Counted from the first letter of the stretch, positions 8,754 through 17,495 are shown. The stretch is 49,610 nucleotides of DNA from Chloroflexota bacterium (GCA_016215025.1 JACRMI010000094.1:1-49610), one strand, 5' to 3'. Notes: generated from the letters alone by a model not told the origin. Program-made: numbers and translations.

Positions 8754-8811
8754 GGCAAATTTCCAATTTGCCTGATCGGGTGATAAAAGTGGGCAAATTA
8801 GAAATTTGCCC
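8754..8811. repeat. paired GGCAAATT-nnn-AATTTGCC palindromes
   Basis: Two consecutive palindromes, GGCAAATTTCCAATTTGCC at 8754 and GGGCAAATT-AGA-AATTTGCCC at 8791, fill the spacer before the first GH4 gene. Sister copies lie at 18368 and 31597. All sit just upstream of a start codon in spacers between genes. Confidence 0.8.
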
Positions 8812-8828
8812 TACGTCAAGGAGCAAAA

Positions 8829-10214
8829 ATGTCAAAATCATTAAAAATTAGTGTGATCGGCGCAGGCAGTGCGCAATTTTCGCTTGGCATCGTCAAGGAC
8901 TTGTGTTTGACGAAAGGTCTCGACGGCAGTCATGTTACGTTTATGGACATCGATCAAGACCGCTTGGACATGATTTACAAGCTGGCTTTTCGTTACGCTC
9001 AACAACTTGGCTCCAAGCTGACGTTCGACAAAACGCTGAATCGCCAAGAAGCATTAGAAGGTTCCGATTTTGTTCTCAACGCCGTTTACATCCTGGGTCA
9101 CGTTGTCGAAGCGAACATGCGTAAGCTAGCCGCCGACAAGTACGGTTATTATCACACCGGCGGACAATTCGGCGCGTATCATCAATTGCGCCTCATGCTC
9201 GATGTGGCACAAGACATGGAAAAATTTTGTCCCGATGCATGGCTCATTCAATCGGGCAATCCGGTGTTCGACGGCTGCACGTTGATGACGCGCGAGACGA
9301 GCATCAAAGTGTGCGGGCTGTGTCATGGGCATTACCACTATCGCGAAATCGCCGAAACAATCGGCATTGATCCGGATCGCGTGACGTGGCAAGCCCCGGG
9401 TTTGAATCACAACATCTGGCTCACGCATTTCATTTACGAAGGCAAGGACGCGTACCCATTGATCGACGAATGGATCGCGACGAAAGGCGAAGAGTACTGG
9501 CGCACGCATGTTGCCACCCGCACGCACGACGCGCAAATGTCGCGCGGTGCAATCCATCAATATCACCTGTACGGCTTGATGCCGATTGGCGACACGGTGC
9601 GGCGCGGCGGTTGGTGGTATCACACCGACATCGACACCAAAAAGCGTTGGTACGGCGAACCCTGGGGCGGTCCCGACACGCATCTCGCGCGACCGTACTT
9701 TGTAAAAAATCTAGAGGCGCGCATTGCGGAAATGACGAGTTGGGCAAACGATCCCAACACCGACATGGTCAAAGCGGTCGGCACGGAAAAAACGCGCGAG
9801 CAAATCGTGCCCATCATCGATGGCTTGGTCAACAACAACGAAGGTTATTTCCAAGTGAATATGCCGAATCATGGCGCGCTCACCGGGCTGCCCGATGATT
9901 TGGTGGTCGAGGTGCCGGCGATTGTCAATCAAAAAGGCATTCAGCCTGTTCGCGTTGGCGCGCTCCCGCCCAAGATCATGATCGAACAAATTCTGCCTGA
10001 TTGGTTAGAGACCGAGCGCGAATTGCTGGCGTTCAAAACGGGTGATCGTTCGATGTTGTTGTACGGTGTGCTGAATCATCATCAGACCAAATCGTACGAT
10101 CAAGCGGTGGCTATTTTGGATAAGCTGCTGGAACTCGATCAAGTGAAAGAGGTCGAAGACTGGGAAAAGATGAAACGCATCAGCGAGCATTACAAGTACC
10201 TGTGCAAGTTATAG
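8829..10214 (+). CDS. glycoside hydrolase family 4 (alpha-galacturonidase/glucuronidase type)
   Basis: A 461-residue GH4 enzyme. These glycosidases use NAD and a divalent metal and cleave through redox-elimination chemistry. The N-terminal Rossmann motif is SVIGAGSAQFS. NAD-site and metal-site segments include IQSGNPVFDG, GLCHGHYHY and GLNHNIWL. In GH4 the tetrapeptide starting CH reports specificity: CHG is the form associated with alpha-glucuronidases and alpha-galacturonidases, which fits this uronide cluster. RBS AAGGAG lies just before the ATG. A second GH4 gene follows at 10341. Cytoplasmic; it probably hydrolyses saturated galacturonides left by the lyases. Confidence 0.88.
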   Translation: MSKSLKISVIGAGSAQFSLGIVKDLCLTKGLDGSHVTFMDIDQDRLDMIYKLAFRYAQQLGSKLTFDKTLNRQEALEGSDFVLNAVYILGHVVEANMRKLAADKYGYYHTGGQFGAYHQLRLMLDVAQDMEKFCPDAWLIQSGNPVFDGCTLMTRETSIKVCGLCHGHYHYREIAETIGIDPDRVTWQAPGLNHNIWLTHFIYEGKDAYPLIDEWIATKGEEYWRTHVATRTHDAQMSRGAIHQYHLYGLMPIGDTVRRGGWWYHTDIDTKKRWYGEPWGGPDTHLARPYFVKNLEARIAEMTSWANDPNTDMVKAVGTEKTREQIVPIIDGLVNNNEGYFQVNMPNHGALTGLPDDLVVEVPAIVNQKGIQPVRVGALPPKIMIEQILPDWLETERELLAFKTGDRSMLLYGVLNHHQTKSYDQAVAILDKLLELDQVKEVEDWEKMKRISEHYKYLCKL

Positions 10215-10218
10215 TGAT

Positions 10219-10326
10219 TCACCCTCACCCTTGACTGTGGCGAACATCGCCACAGCCACCTCTCCCTCAACAGGGAGAGGGAACTAGCTCCTTCTCCTTC
10301 ACAGGGAGAAGGTTGGGATGAGGGTA
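10219..10326. repeat. CCCTCACCC...GGGATGAGGGT palindromic spacer element
   Basis: The spacer between the two GH4 genes is a nested palindrome: outer CACCCTCACCC versus GGGATGAGGGT, inner TGTGGCGAACATCGCCACA, then CTCCCTCAACAGGGAG and CTTCTCCTTCACAGGGAGAAG. A related element lies at 44682. It could form strong RNA hairpins between co-transcribed genes. Confidence 0.8.
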
Positions 10327-10340
10327 ATAAGGTGAATGAC

Positions 10341-11717
10341 ATGCAACCTATCGAATTAAAAATCGCGTACATCGGCGGCGGCAGTCGCGAATGGGCGCGC
10401 AAGTTAATGTTCGATCTCGCGCTCTGTCCCGATTTGACCGGGAACGTTGCGCTCTATGATATCGATGCTGAATCGGCGCGCTTGAATGAACGCTTTGGCA
10501 ACTGGCTTCAAGAGCAACCTAACGTGGTATCGCGCTGGCGCCATGAAACCGTCGGCTCGCTCGACGAGGCGCTGCGCGGCGCGGATTTCGTCGTGCTGTC
10601 GATTCAACCTGGGACGCTTGAAATAATGGCGGACGAGATCGCGATTGCCGAAAAGCACGGCATGTTCTTTCCAGTTGGCGATACGACGGGCGCACCGGGG
10701 TTGGTGCGCGGACTGCGCTGCGCAACCATCTACCAAGAATTCGCGCACCGCATTGCTGCGATGTGTCCGCAGGCATGGGTCATCAACTATACCAACCCCA
10801 TGACGATCTGCACGCGCACCCTCACGCGCGTCGAGCCAAAACTAAAAGTGTTCGGCTGCTGCCACGAAGTTTTTTCGACGCAGCGTTTGCTGGGTTCACT
10901 CGCCGAAAAATACTTGAACGTATCGCCCGCGCCATCACGTCATGAAATTCAGGTCAACGTCCTCGGCATCAATCATTTCACCTGGATCGATCGTAGCTCT
11001 TATCGCGAGGTCGATTTGCTCGACCTGGTGAAACGATACATGGCTGAACCCGGCGTCGTGCGTGATTATACGCAAGCGGAAGTCGAGAGCTGGCACGATT
11101 GGTTCCGCAGCGTGCATCAAGTCAAGTTCGAATTGTTCAAACGCTTTGGGATTCTTGCGGCCGCAGGCGACCGTCACTTGGTCGAATTCATGCCGGGCTA
11201 TACGCGTTCGCCCGAAGAATTGTTCCGCTGGGGCATCATTCGTACGCCCGTTAGCTATCGCATCGAACGATGGCGGACTGCGCCACAAAAAACGACGGAC
11301 TTGATGGAGGGACGCACGCCGCTTGTCCTCGACGCATCGGGCGAAGAAGGTGTCGCGCAAATGCGCGCGCTGCTTGGGCTAGGCGATTTGGTGACGAATG
11401 TGAACGTCGAGAATGTAGGGCAAGTTTCCAACTTGCCGCTTCATGCCGTTGTCGAAACTAACGCGCGCTTTTCGCGCAATTCAGTGCAGCCACTTGTCGC
11501 CGGCGCATTGCCTCTCGGCGTACATTCCATCATTGCGCGGCATGTTGCCAATCAAGAAATGATCGTCGATGCGGCGCTGACGTGCGATGCGGACATGGCG
11601 TATCAAGCTGTGCTGAATGATCCGACCAATCGTTTGCCCACGGATGAAGCACGTGAAATGTTCGACGAGATGTTGCGCGCGAGTCGAGAATTTTTGCCAG
11701 GATGGAAAATACCATGA
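10341..11717 (+). CDS. glycoside hydrolase family 4, paralog 2 (CHE type)
   Basis: A 458-residue GH4 enzyme with AYIGGGSREW at the N-terminal nucleotide-binding loop, NYTNPMT in the substrate/NAD region, GCCHEVF and GINHFTW for the metal site. Its specificity tetrapeptide is CHEV, the form known from alpha-glucosidases such as AglA, unlike CHGH in the neighbour. In this uronide cluster the substrate could still be another alpha-linked sugar of pectin. Start: ATG at 10341, with AAGGTG at 10329-10334; a GTG at 10332 is part of that site. The stop overlaps the GH105 start as ATGA. Confidence 0.85.
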   Translation: MQPIELKIAYIGGGSREWARKLMFDLALCPDLTGNVALYDIDAESARLNERFGNWLQEQPNVVSRWRHETVGSLDEALRGADFVVLSIQPGTLEIMADEIAIAEKHGMFFPVGDTTGAPGLVRGLRCATIYQEFAHRIAAMCPQAWVINYTNPMTICTRTLTRVEPKLKVFGCCHEVFSTQRLLGSLAEKYLNVSPAPSRHEIQVNVLGINHFTWIDRSSYREVDLLDLVKRYMAEPGVVRDYTQAEVESWHDWFRSVHQVKFELFKRFGILAAAGDRHLVEFMPGYTRSPEELFRWGIIRTPVSYRIERWRTAPQKTTDLMEGRTPLVLDASGEEGVAQMRALLGLGDLVTNVNVENVGQVSNLPLHAVVETNARFSRNSVQPLVAGALPLGVHSIIARHVANQEMIVDAALTCDADMAYQAVLNDPTNRLPTDEAREMFDEMLRASREFLPGWKIP

Positions 11718-12820
11718 CAGCACGATGGTCCACTCGCCTGGCCGATTCCACCATGGCGCGTTTTGCTTTGCTCGCCGAGGACTGGAATTATCAATGGGGC
11801 GTTGTCCTGAAAGGATTTGAGCAAGTCTGGTGCGCCACCGGCGACAAAAAATACTTTGATTACATCAAACACAATATCGATGCGTTCGTTCGACCGGAGG
11901 GCACCATTCGCGGTTATCGACTAGACGAGTACAATGTCGACCGGCTCAACACGGGCAAAGTGTTCTTCATGCTCTACGAAAAAACCGGCGATAGCAAGTA
12001 CAAGTGTGCGCTTGATCTTTTGCGCTCGCAGCTCGACACGCATCCGCGCACGCCGTCGGGCGGACTTTGGCACAAGCAGATTTATCCCAACCAAATGTGG
12101 CTCGACGGCATTTACATGGCAGACGCTTTTTACGCGCAGTACGAAGCTGTCATCCACTCACGTGACACGCAACACGCAACACGTGTTTTCGATGACATCG
12201 CCCACCAAATCATGCTCATCGAACAACACACGCGCGATCCAAAAACCGGTCTACTCTATCACGCCTGGGATGAAAGCAAACAACAACCTTGGGCAAATCC
12301 AGAGACTGGTTGCTCGCCACATTTTTGGGGGCGCGCGGTTGGTTGGTACGTGATGGCCATCGTCGATATCCTCGACTACATGCCGCGCGAACATCCTCGC
12401 CGCGATGATCTCATCGCCATCTTGAATCGCGCTATCGATGCGGTCATCCGCGTGCAAGATGCCGACAGCGGCGTGTGGTACCAAGTGCTCGATCAAGGTC
12501 AGCGCGTGGGAAATTATCTCGAATCGTCTGGATCATGCATGTTCGTGTATGCGATGGTCAAGGGCGCACGCAATGGTTATTTGCCGCAAGCGCTGTTAGA
12601 GGTCGCGCAACATGCCTATGCAGGCATCATCCAACAATTCATTCAAGTGGACGATGCAAACCAAGTGCATTTGACCGACACGTGTCGCAGTGCGGGTCTA
12701 GGTGGCACGCCGTATCGCGACGGCTCGTACGAATACTATCTCAGCGAGCCGCGCGTGACGGACAATCATCATGGTGTCGGAGCATTTCTGTTGGCAAGTA
12801 CTGAGATCGAAAAGTTGTAA
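11714..12820 (+). CDS. GH105 unsaturated rhamnogalacturonyl/uronyl hydrolase
   Basis: A 368-residue (alpha/alpha)6-barrel protein of the YteR/RhiN group. These enzymes hydrate the 4,5-double bond of unsaturated uronic acids at oligomer ends, releasing the unsaturated monomer. The catalytic-region Asp is visible as Asp131 in NQMWLDGIYMAD, and a second conserved Asp as Asp76 in NVDRLNTGK. The segment GCSPHFWGRAVGWY is characteristic. Start: the ATG at 11714 overlaps the GH4 stop as ATGA; an in-frame ATG at 11702 would add four residues. No signal peptide, so it acts on imported oligomers. It fits between the lyases and the KduI/KduD steps. Confidence 0.9.
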   Translation: MTARWSTRLADSTMARFALLAEDWNYQWGVVLKGFEQVWCATGDKKYFDYIKHNIDAFVRPEGTIRGYRLDEYNVDRLNTGKVFFMLYEKTGDSKYKCALDLLRSQLDTHPRTPSGGLWHKQIYPNQMWLDGIYMADAFYAQYEAVIHSRDTQHATRVFDDIAHQIMLIEQHTRDPKTGLLYHAWDESKQQPWANPETGCSPHFWGRAVGWYVMAIVDILDYMPREHPRRDDLIAILNRAIDAVIRVQDADSGVWYQVLDQGQRVGNYLESSGSCMFVYAMVKGARNGYLPQALLEVAQHAYAGIIQQFIQVDDANQVHLTDTCRSAGLGGTPYRDGSYEYYLSEPRVTDNHHGVGAFLLASTEIEKL

Positions 12821-12844
12821 ATCATTCTTGGTAGAGGCAGAACA

Positions 12845-13714
12845 ATGAAGTTAGTAACCTTTGCATATCAGAGTGGAACGCATATCGGGGCGCTCGTTAC
12901 GCACGGCGCGCGCAATTTTGTTTTAGATTTTCAGCGCACGCAAACGGAGTTGCCAGTCGATATGGTGCAATTCTTGCGCGGTGGCGAAGCAAACTTGGAA
13001 TTGGCACAACGCGCGATTGCCGAGCCAGATGAGCGCGCGCTCATTGCGGAAGAAGATGTGACATTGCTTGCGCCCATATCGTCGCCTGGAAAACTTATTT
13101 GCGTCGGGCACAACTATTACGATCACACCGCCGGTCCAAGCGACCCAGACGAGTATCCAATTTTCTTTGGCAAATTTTCCAATACCTTGATTGGACACCA
13201 ACAACCGATCATCTACCCGCGCTTTCCAATTCAACTCGACTATGAAGCGGAGTTGGCGGTCGTGATCGGCAAGCGCGCCCAACATGTGAATGCCGAACAC
13301 GCGCTTGAATTCGTCGCCGGATACACCATCTTTAACGATGTCACCGCGCGCGATTATCAACCGCGTGCGTCGCAATGGTCGCTCCGAAAATCGTTTGACA
13401 CATTCGGTCCGATGGGACCGGCGTTGGTCACAACCGACGAAATTCCCGATCCGAGCAATCTGGAATTGAAACTGGATGTCAATGGCGTCGAGCGACAACA
13501 TTCGAACACGCGCTATTTGATCTTCTCCATCCCATTCTTGATCGAATATCTCACGCGAACGATGACGCTCGAACCCGGCGATGTCATTTCAACGGGGACG
13601 CCGAGCGGGACGGGGCAATCGCAAAAGCCGCCGGTGTATATGCAGCCCGGTGACGTGGTGCGCATCCAGATCGAAAAAATTGGTGAATTGGTGAATCCAA
13701 TTGCAGTAGAATAA
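12845..13714 (+). CDS. fumarylacetoacetate hydrolase family protein
   Basis: A 289-residue FAH-superfamily enzyme. The conserved core is present: LICVGHNYYDH, a metal site DYEAELAVVIGK (Glu and Asp ligands), YTIFNDVTARDYQ and the C-terminal STGTPSGTG loop. FAH proteins hydrolyse C-C bonds of acylpyruvates or catalyse related lyase and decarboxylase steps. In sugar clusters they include 2,4-diketo-3-deoxy-L-fuconate hydrolases, so it may act on a diketo-deoxy acid from rhamnose, fucose or uronate. The exact substrate is unknown. It is 24 bases after GH105 and 30 bases before the IolB-type isomerase. Confidence 0.85.
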   Translation: MKLVTFAYQSGTHIGALVTHGARNFVLDFQRTQTELPVDMVQFLRGGEANLELAQRAIAEPDERALIAEEDVTLLAPISSPGKLICVGHNYYDHTAGPSDPDEYPIFFGKFSNTLIGHQQPIIYPRFPIQLDYEAELAVVIGKRAQHVNAEHALEFVAGYTIFNDVTARDYQPRASQWSLRKSFDTFGPMGPALVTTDEIPDPSNLELKLDVNGVERQHSNTRYLIFSIPFLIEYLTRTMTLEPGDVISTGTPSGTGQSQKPPVYMQPGDVVRIQIEKIGELVNPIAVE

Positions 13715-13744
13715 AAGTACCCATATAACTCAAGGAGGTTCTAC

Positions 13745-14560
13745 ATGACGTACTTTGAATCAGTTCCACGCAATGCAGGTTTAAACGACTTGCCGTCAAA
13801 TCCATGCAAGCTGCTCGATTTCAAGTTGCTGGTGCTCGCCGATGGCAAATCGTACGAAGGCGCAAGCGGCGACCGCGAAATCTGCGCTGTGATTTTAGGG
13901 GGCAAGGCAACGTTCGTTATCGGCAATCAAAAGTTCGAAAAAGTGGGCGGACGACCGAATGTCTTTTCCGGCAAACCGCATTCGGTTTACATTCCTTGCC
14001 AATCGCAATTTTCGATCACGGCGAATGGCGCGGTCGAAATCGGTTTGTGTATCGCGCCAAGCGATCTGCAAACCGCGCCGTACGCCATCGCGCCGGACCG
14101 AGTCGCAACGGGCGTGTGGGGCGCAGCCAATTTTTCACGAAATTATTATCAGATTCTCACGATGGCAAGCCAGTCCGATCTGCCTGCTCGCCGGTTGATC
14201 GTGGGCGAAACGTTCACGCCGTCGGGAAACTGGAGCACATTCCCCCCGCATCGCCATGAAAAAGATGATCTGCCGCGCGAAGCGTACCACGAAGAAATGT
14301 ACTTTTTCAAAGTGAGTCCCGCCGATGGTTTCGGTATCACACGTTATTACAGCGACGAGATCGACACCGGCTACATTGTGCGCGACAACACGATTTTGAT
14401 GGCTCCGAAAGGTTTCCATACGGTTGTGAGCGCGCCAGGTTACACGACGTACTATTTGTGGTTCCTCGCGGGCAATCACCGCACGCAGGCAACCGTCGAT
14501 GATCCATCGTTCGCCTGGGTGGGCAAGACGGTGCCGATGTTGAAAGCGTTAGGACATTGA
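13745..14560 (+). CDS. IolB-family 5-deoxy-glucuronate isomerase-like protein (probable KduI role)
   Basis: A 271-residue bicupin of the KduI/IolB family. In detail it follows IolB rather than KduI: SGNWSTFPPHRHEKDDLP, then EEMYFF, then KGFHTVV and YYLWFLAG. Likely metal ligands are His169, His171, Glu183 or Glu184, and His225. IolB converts 5-deoxy-D-glucuronate in Bacillus inositol catabolism, while KduI isomerises 4-deoxy-5-ketouronate in pectin breakdown. No IolC, IolD, IolE or IolJ lies in the window, and KduD follows 75 bases later. The gene therefore occupies the KduI slot, and I infer an equivalent reaction. RBS AAGGAGG at 13731. Confidence 0.82.
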   Translation: MTYFESVPRNAGLNDLPSNPCKLLDFKLLVLADGKSYEGASGDREICAVILGGKATFVIGNQKFEKVGGRPNVFSGKPHSVYIPCQSQFSITANGAVEIGLCIAPSDLQTAPYAIAPDRVATGVWGAANFSRNYYQILTMASQSDLPARRLIVGETFTPSGNWSTFPPHRHEKDDLPREAYHEEMYFFKVSPADGFGITRYYSDEIDTGYIVRDNTILMAPKGFHTVVSAPGYTTYYLWFLAGNHRTQATVDDPSFAWVGKTVPMLKALGH

Positions 14561-14566
14561 TTCGTG

Positions 14567-14614
14567 ATTCGTGATGCGTGATAACTGAGCTTTCACGGAT
14601 CACGCATCACGAAT
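14567..14614. repeat. 16-bp inverted repeat ATTCGTGATGCGTGAT
   Basis: Perfect arms ATTCGTGATGCGTGAT (14567-14582) and its complement (14599-14614) around a 16-base loop, between the IolB-type and kduD genes. There is no T tract. Related GTGATGCGTGA text recurs at 21476. Could be an RNA-stability hairpin or a remnant of a repeat family. Confidence 0.8.
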
Positions 14615-14635
14615 TACTCGAAAGGTGATTATAAA

Positions 14636-15400
14636 ATGATTCTTGATCTATTTCGATTGAATGGCAAGGTCGCCCTCGTCACGGGCGCAAAGCAAGGATT
14701 GGGGCAGGGCTATGCGATCGCGCTTGCCGAAGCGGGAGCCGATGTCGCCGCACTCGATGTCGGCGAGGTTAATGAAACCGGCGAACGGATTGCTGCGCTC
14801 GGTCGACGGTTCATGCCGGTCAAATGCAATTTGCGCGATGCATCGGTGGACGAACTGAACAAAATCGTCGGTGATATTGTCGCGCACCTGGGACGGCTCG
14901 ATATTTTGGTGAACAACGCAGGCATCATCCGCCGTGCGCCGGCACTCGAGTTCAGCGAAAAGGACTGGGATGACGTGATTCACATCAACTTGCGTTCGGT
15001 CTTTTTCCTCTCGCAAGCTGCGGGGCGCGTCATGGCAAAGCAAGGCGGTGGCAAAATTATCAACGTCGCTTCGATGCTGTCATTCCAAGGCGGCATTATC
15101 GTGCCATCCTACACGGCGGCAAAGAGCGGCGTGGCGGGCATCACCAAAGCGCTGGCGAATGAATGGGCCAAGTACAAGATCAACGTCAACGCCATTGCCC
15201 CAGGCTACATGGCCACCGAAAACACCGCGCCCATCCGCGCCGACGCGCAACGCAGTGAATCGATTTTGGCGCGCATTCCCGCCGAACGCTGGGGCACACC
15301 GGAAGATTTGCATGGAGCGGTCGTGTTCCTGGCATCGGCCGCATCCGATTACATGCAAGGCGCGATTGTCCCAGTCGATGGTGGATGGCTCGCGCGCTAA
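14636..15400 (+). CDS. kduD: 2-deoxy-D-gluconate / 2-keto-3-deoxygluconate 3(5)-dehydrogenase KduD
   Basis: A 254-residue classical short-chain dehydrogenase closely resembling KduD. The cofactor loop GAKQGLGQG is at 17-25, NNAG at 93-96, Ser146, and the catalytic Tyr159-x-x-x-Lys163. The N-terminal ILDLFRLNGKVALVTGA and the C-terminal MQGAIVPVDGGWLAR are typical. KduD reduces 2,5-diketo-3-deoxygluconate to 2-keto-3-deoxygluconate (KDG), the step after KduI. It lies upstream of KDPG aldolase and KDG kinase, which complete the route. RBS AAAGGTG at 14619. Confidence 0.92.
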   Translation: MILDLFRLNGKVALVTGAKQGLGQGYAIALAEAGADVAALDVGEVNETGERIAALGRRFMPVKCNLRDASVDELNKIVGDIVAHLGRLDILVNNAGIIRRAPALEFSEKDWDDVIHINLRSVFFLSQAAGRVMAKQGGGKIINVASMLSFQGGIIVPSYTAAKSGVAGITKALANEWAKYKINVNAIAPGYMATENTAPIRADAQRSESILARIPAERWGTPEDLHGAVVFLASAASDYMQGAIVPVDGGWLAR

Positions 15401-15401
15401 G

Positions 15402-15473
15402 TTCCCCAAAATTCCCCCGAGTTCCATTCCAATTCTCAGAGGAACTGTGGGAACTCGGGAGAACTCTGGGGAA
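15402..15473. repeat. TTCCCC...GGGGAA stem-loop spacer
   Basis: The kduD-eda spacer is a long imperfect hairpin. TTCCCCAAAATTCCCCCGAGTTCC pairs with the later GGAACTCGGGAGAACTCTGGGGAA. It is followed by AAAATATT rather than a clean U run, so readthrough into the aldolase is likely. Confidence 0.75.
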
Positions 15474-15496
15474 AAATATTTGATGGAGGAGTTATT

Positions 15497-16174
15497 ATGG
15501 CTCGTTTTACCCGTTTACAAGTTTTGAACGCGATGGTCGACACGGGATTGGTTCCGGTCTTTTACAACGGCGATCTAGAAGTCTCGAAAAAAATCGCGGC
15601 GGCGTTGGTGGCGGGCGGCGCATGTTGCATCGAGTTCACCAATCGCGGCGATTTTGCGCCGTTCGTGTTCAAAGAATTGTCCGAGTACTGCGCCAAGACC
15701 ATGCCGCAAGCCATGCTCGGTGTTGGCTCGATTGTCGATCCGTACACTGCGTCGCTCTACATCGCGGCGGGCGCATGTTTCGTAGTAGGTCCATCGCTTA
15801 ATCCCGAAGTCGCGCGGTTGTGCAATCGACGCAAGATTGCCTACTCGCCGGGTTGTGGCTCGGCAACCGAAATCGCAGCCGCCGAAGAGCTAGGTGTCGA
15901 AATCATCAAGGTTTTTCCTGGCGATTCGGTCGGCGGACCCGAATTTGCCAAAGCGATTTTGGGACCGTGTCCCTGGACGCGCATCATGCCAACCGGAGGC
16001 GTCGACACGACCAAGGAAAGCATCACAGCTTGGTTCAAAGCGGGCATTACGGCGGCGGGCATCGGATCCAATTTGGTCAAAAAGGACTGGGTCGCGGCGG
16101 GCGATTATGCCGCGATTACGGCAAAGACCACCGAAGTGTTGGGGTGGATTCGGGAAATGAAAGGCAAAAAGTAG
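15497..16174 (+). CDS. eda: KDPG/KHG aldolase
   Basis: A 225-residue class I aldolase of the 2-keto-3-deoxy-6-phosphogluconate family. The general base Glu46 lies in CIEFTNRG and the Schiff-base Lys138 in EIIKVFPGD. The phosphate-binding loop MPTGGVDT and a final GIGSNL are also present. It cleaves KDPG to pyruvate and glyceraldehyde 3-phosphate in the cytoplasm. Good RBS (GGAGGAG at 15484). It is followed 37 bases later by KDG kinase, so the two last steps of uronate catabolism are paired. Confidence 0.93.
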   Translation: MARFTRLQVLNAMVDTGLVPVFYNGDLEVSKKIAAALVAGGACCIEFTNRGDFAPFVFKELSEYCAKTMPQAMLGVGSIVDPYTASLYIAAGACFVVGPSLNPEVARLCNRRKIAYSPGCGSATEIAAAEELGVEIIKVFPGDSVGGPEFAKAILGPCPWTRIMPTGGVDTTKESITAWFKAGITAAGIGSNLVKKDWVAAGDYAAITAKTTEVLGWIREMKGKK

Positions 16175-16211
16175 GACAGTGAGACAGTAGGATAGACAAC
16201 TGGAGTCAAAC

Positions 16212-17357
16212 ATGGCAAACATTATTAATTACAAACAAATCAAATCGGCTGACCAATGCAGATATGATGGCGTCTCGCTTGGCGAGGTGATGCTGCGGCT
16301 CGATCCATTCGATGTGCCCACCGGACGCGCGCGCACGATGCGGATTTTCCAAGGCGGCGGCGAAACGAATGTGGCTTGCGGCCTGGGCTATACGTTTGGA
16401 TTGCGAACGGCAGTCGTGACGGCCTTGGTCGACGACGACATTGGCAAGAATATTCGCAATCAACTGCGCGAATCGAATGTCGATCCGAGCAAGATCATTT
16501 GGTTCAACACCAAGAACGATGGCTCGCGTTTTACGACGGACGCCAAAGGCACGTTGATGAACGGCATCAACTTTACCTTCATCGGCAAAGGCGTCATTCC
16601 GTCCGACACGTTGTATTATCGCGCGCATACACCCGTGCGTGAATTGCGCGAAGGCGATGTCGATTGGGATGCGCTGTTCGGCAAAGAAGGCGTGCGTGTC
16701 TTTAACACCGGTGGAATTTACACCTTGATTTCGCCCACATCGGCAGGACTTGCAATTCAAGCTGTGCAAAAAGCCAACGAGTATGGCACGTTTGTCTCCG
16801 CCGATTTGAATTATCGTTCGAAGGTTGAGCCGAGCAAACAACGCGCGCGCGAGATCAATCGCCAGATCACGCCGCACCTGGGATTCCTGGTTGGCAACGA
16901 CAGTGACCTGAACGATGCCCTCGGCTACGAAACCAAGGTCGATCACGATGCCTCGTATTCCGAATGGATCGCGGCGTACCAAGAGACAGTGAAAAAGGTT
17001 GCCGCCGATTATCCCAACTTGTCGTTGATCGGAACGCAGTGGCGCGGCGCGACGAATGCCGACATGGTATCCTGGGGTGCTGTGCTCTACGACGTGCTCG
17101 AAGGCAAGATGTATCAAGCGCCGTTGCGCGAGGATATTCCAATTGCGGATCGAACCGGCGGCGGCGATTCGTTTGCGTCCGGTGTGATCGCAGCGTTGCT
17201 CAAGGGCAAGGACTTGGCGACCGCAGTGCAGTGGGGCGCGGCGCATGGCATTCTCGTGCAAGAGACGCCGGGCGACACGACCTTGATCGAACAAAAGTTG
17301 GTCGAAGCCGAAGTCAAACGCGCGGCATCCAAAGGCGGCGTGCGCGCCACGCGGTAA
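16212..17357 (+). CDS. kdgK: 2-keto-3-deoxygluconate kinase (PfkB family)
   Basis: A 381-residue PfkB/ribokinase-fold kinase. The sugar-binding FQGGGETNVACGLGYT is near residue 40-60. The C-terminal catalytic DRTGGGDSFASG spans 313-324, with the base Asp319. Adjacent eda and kduD make KDG the natural substrate. At 381 residues it is longer than typical KdgK (about 310-340), with extra sequence at the N-terminus and in the central region. It is probably the last gene of the uronate operon, because a 26-bp palindrome and a new promoter follow. Confidence 0.87.
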   Translation: MANIINYKQIKSADQCRYDGVSLGEVMLRLDPFDVPTGRARTMRIFQGGGETNVACGLGYTFGLRTAVVTALVDDDIGKNIRNQLRESNVDPSKIIWFNTKNDGSRFTTDAKGTLMNGINFTFIGKGVIPSDTLYYRAHTPVRELREGDVDWDALFGKEGVRVFNTGGIYTLISPTSAGLAIQAVQKANEYGTFVSADLNYRSKVEPSKQRAREINRQITPHLGFLVGNDSDLNDALGYETKVDHDASYSEWIAAYQETVKKVAADYPNLSLIGTQWRGATNADMVSWGAVLYDVLEGKMYQAPLREDIPIADRTGGGDSFASGVIAALLKGKDLATAVQWGAAHGILVQETPGDTTLIEQKLVEAEVKRAASKGGVRATR

Positions 17358-17383
17358 CAAATCCCGCCGAGGAAAAAATTTTT

Positions 17384-17409
17384 CCCACGAATCTTCGAAG
17401 ATTCGTGGG
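17384..17409. terminator. 26-bp palindrome CCCACGAATCTTC-GAAGATTCGTGGG
   Basis: A perfect inverted repeat without a loop, preceded by AAAAAATTTTT and followed by a GC-containing CGGTTCTTTT. It lies after kdgK and before the promoter at 17418. It probably ends the uronate operon, although the downstream U run is imperfect. Confidence 0.7.
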
Positions 17410-17417
17410 CGGTTCTT

Positions 17418-17447
17418 TTGGACACGGCGCGTAATTCAGAGTATAAT
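17418..17447 (+). promoter_or_regulatory. sigma70-type promoter TTGGAC-N18-TATAAT
   Basis: TTGGAC at 17418-17423 and TATAAT at 17442-17447, spaced by 18 bases, about 70 bases upstream of the first PfkB kinase gene. It follows directly on the palindrome ending the kdgK operon. Confidence 0.75.
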
Positions 17448-17463
17448 TTTTTCAAAGATGAGT

Positions 17464-17495
17464 ATCGTCACTTGTTTGTAAGATCAAGTGACGAT
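17464..17495 (+). promoter_or_regulatory. 5'-UTR hairpin with U-rich tail (possible attenuator)
   Basis: ATCGTCACTTG (17464-17474) pairs perfectly with CAAGTGACGAT (17485-17495) around a 10-base loop and is followed by TTTTGTTTG. It lies in the leader between the TATAAT box and the kinase RBS (AAAGGA). It looks like a weak intrinsic terminator inside the leader. No known riboswitch core was recognised. Confidence 0.6.

Noticed and set aside
16206..17360. A 384-residue minus-strand reading opposite kdgK
   Set aside because: kdgK carries the PfkB motifs. The long minus reading is a by-product of codon usage in this GC-rich DNA.
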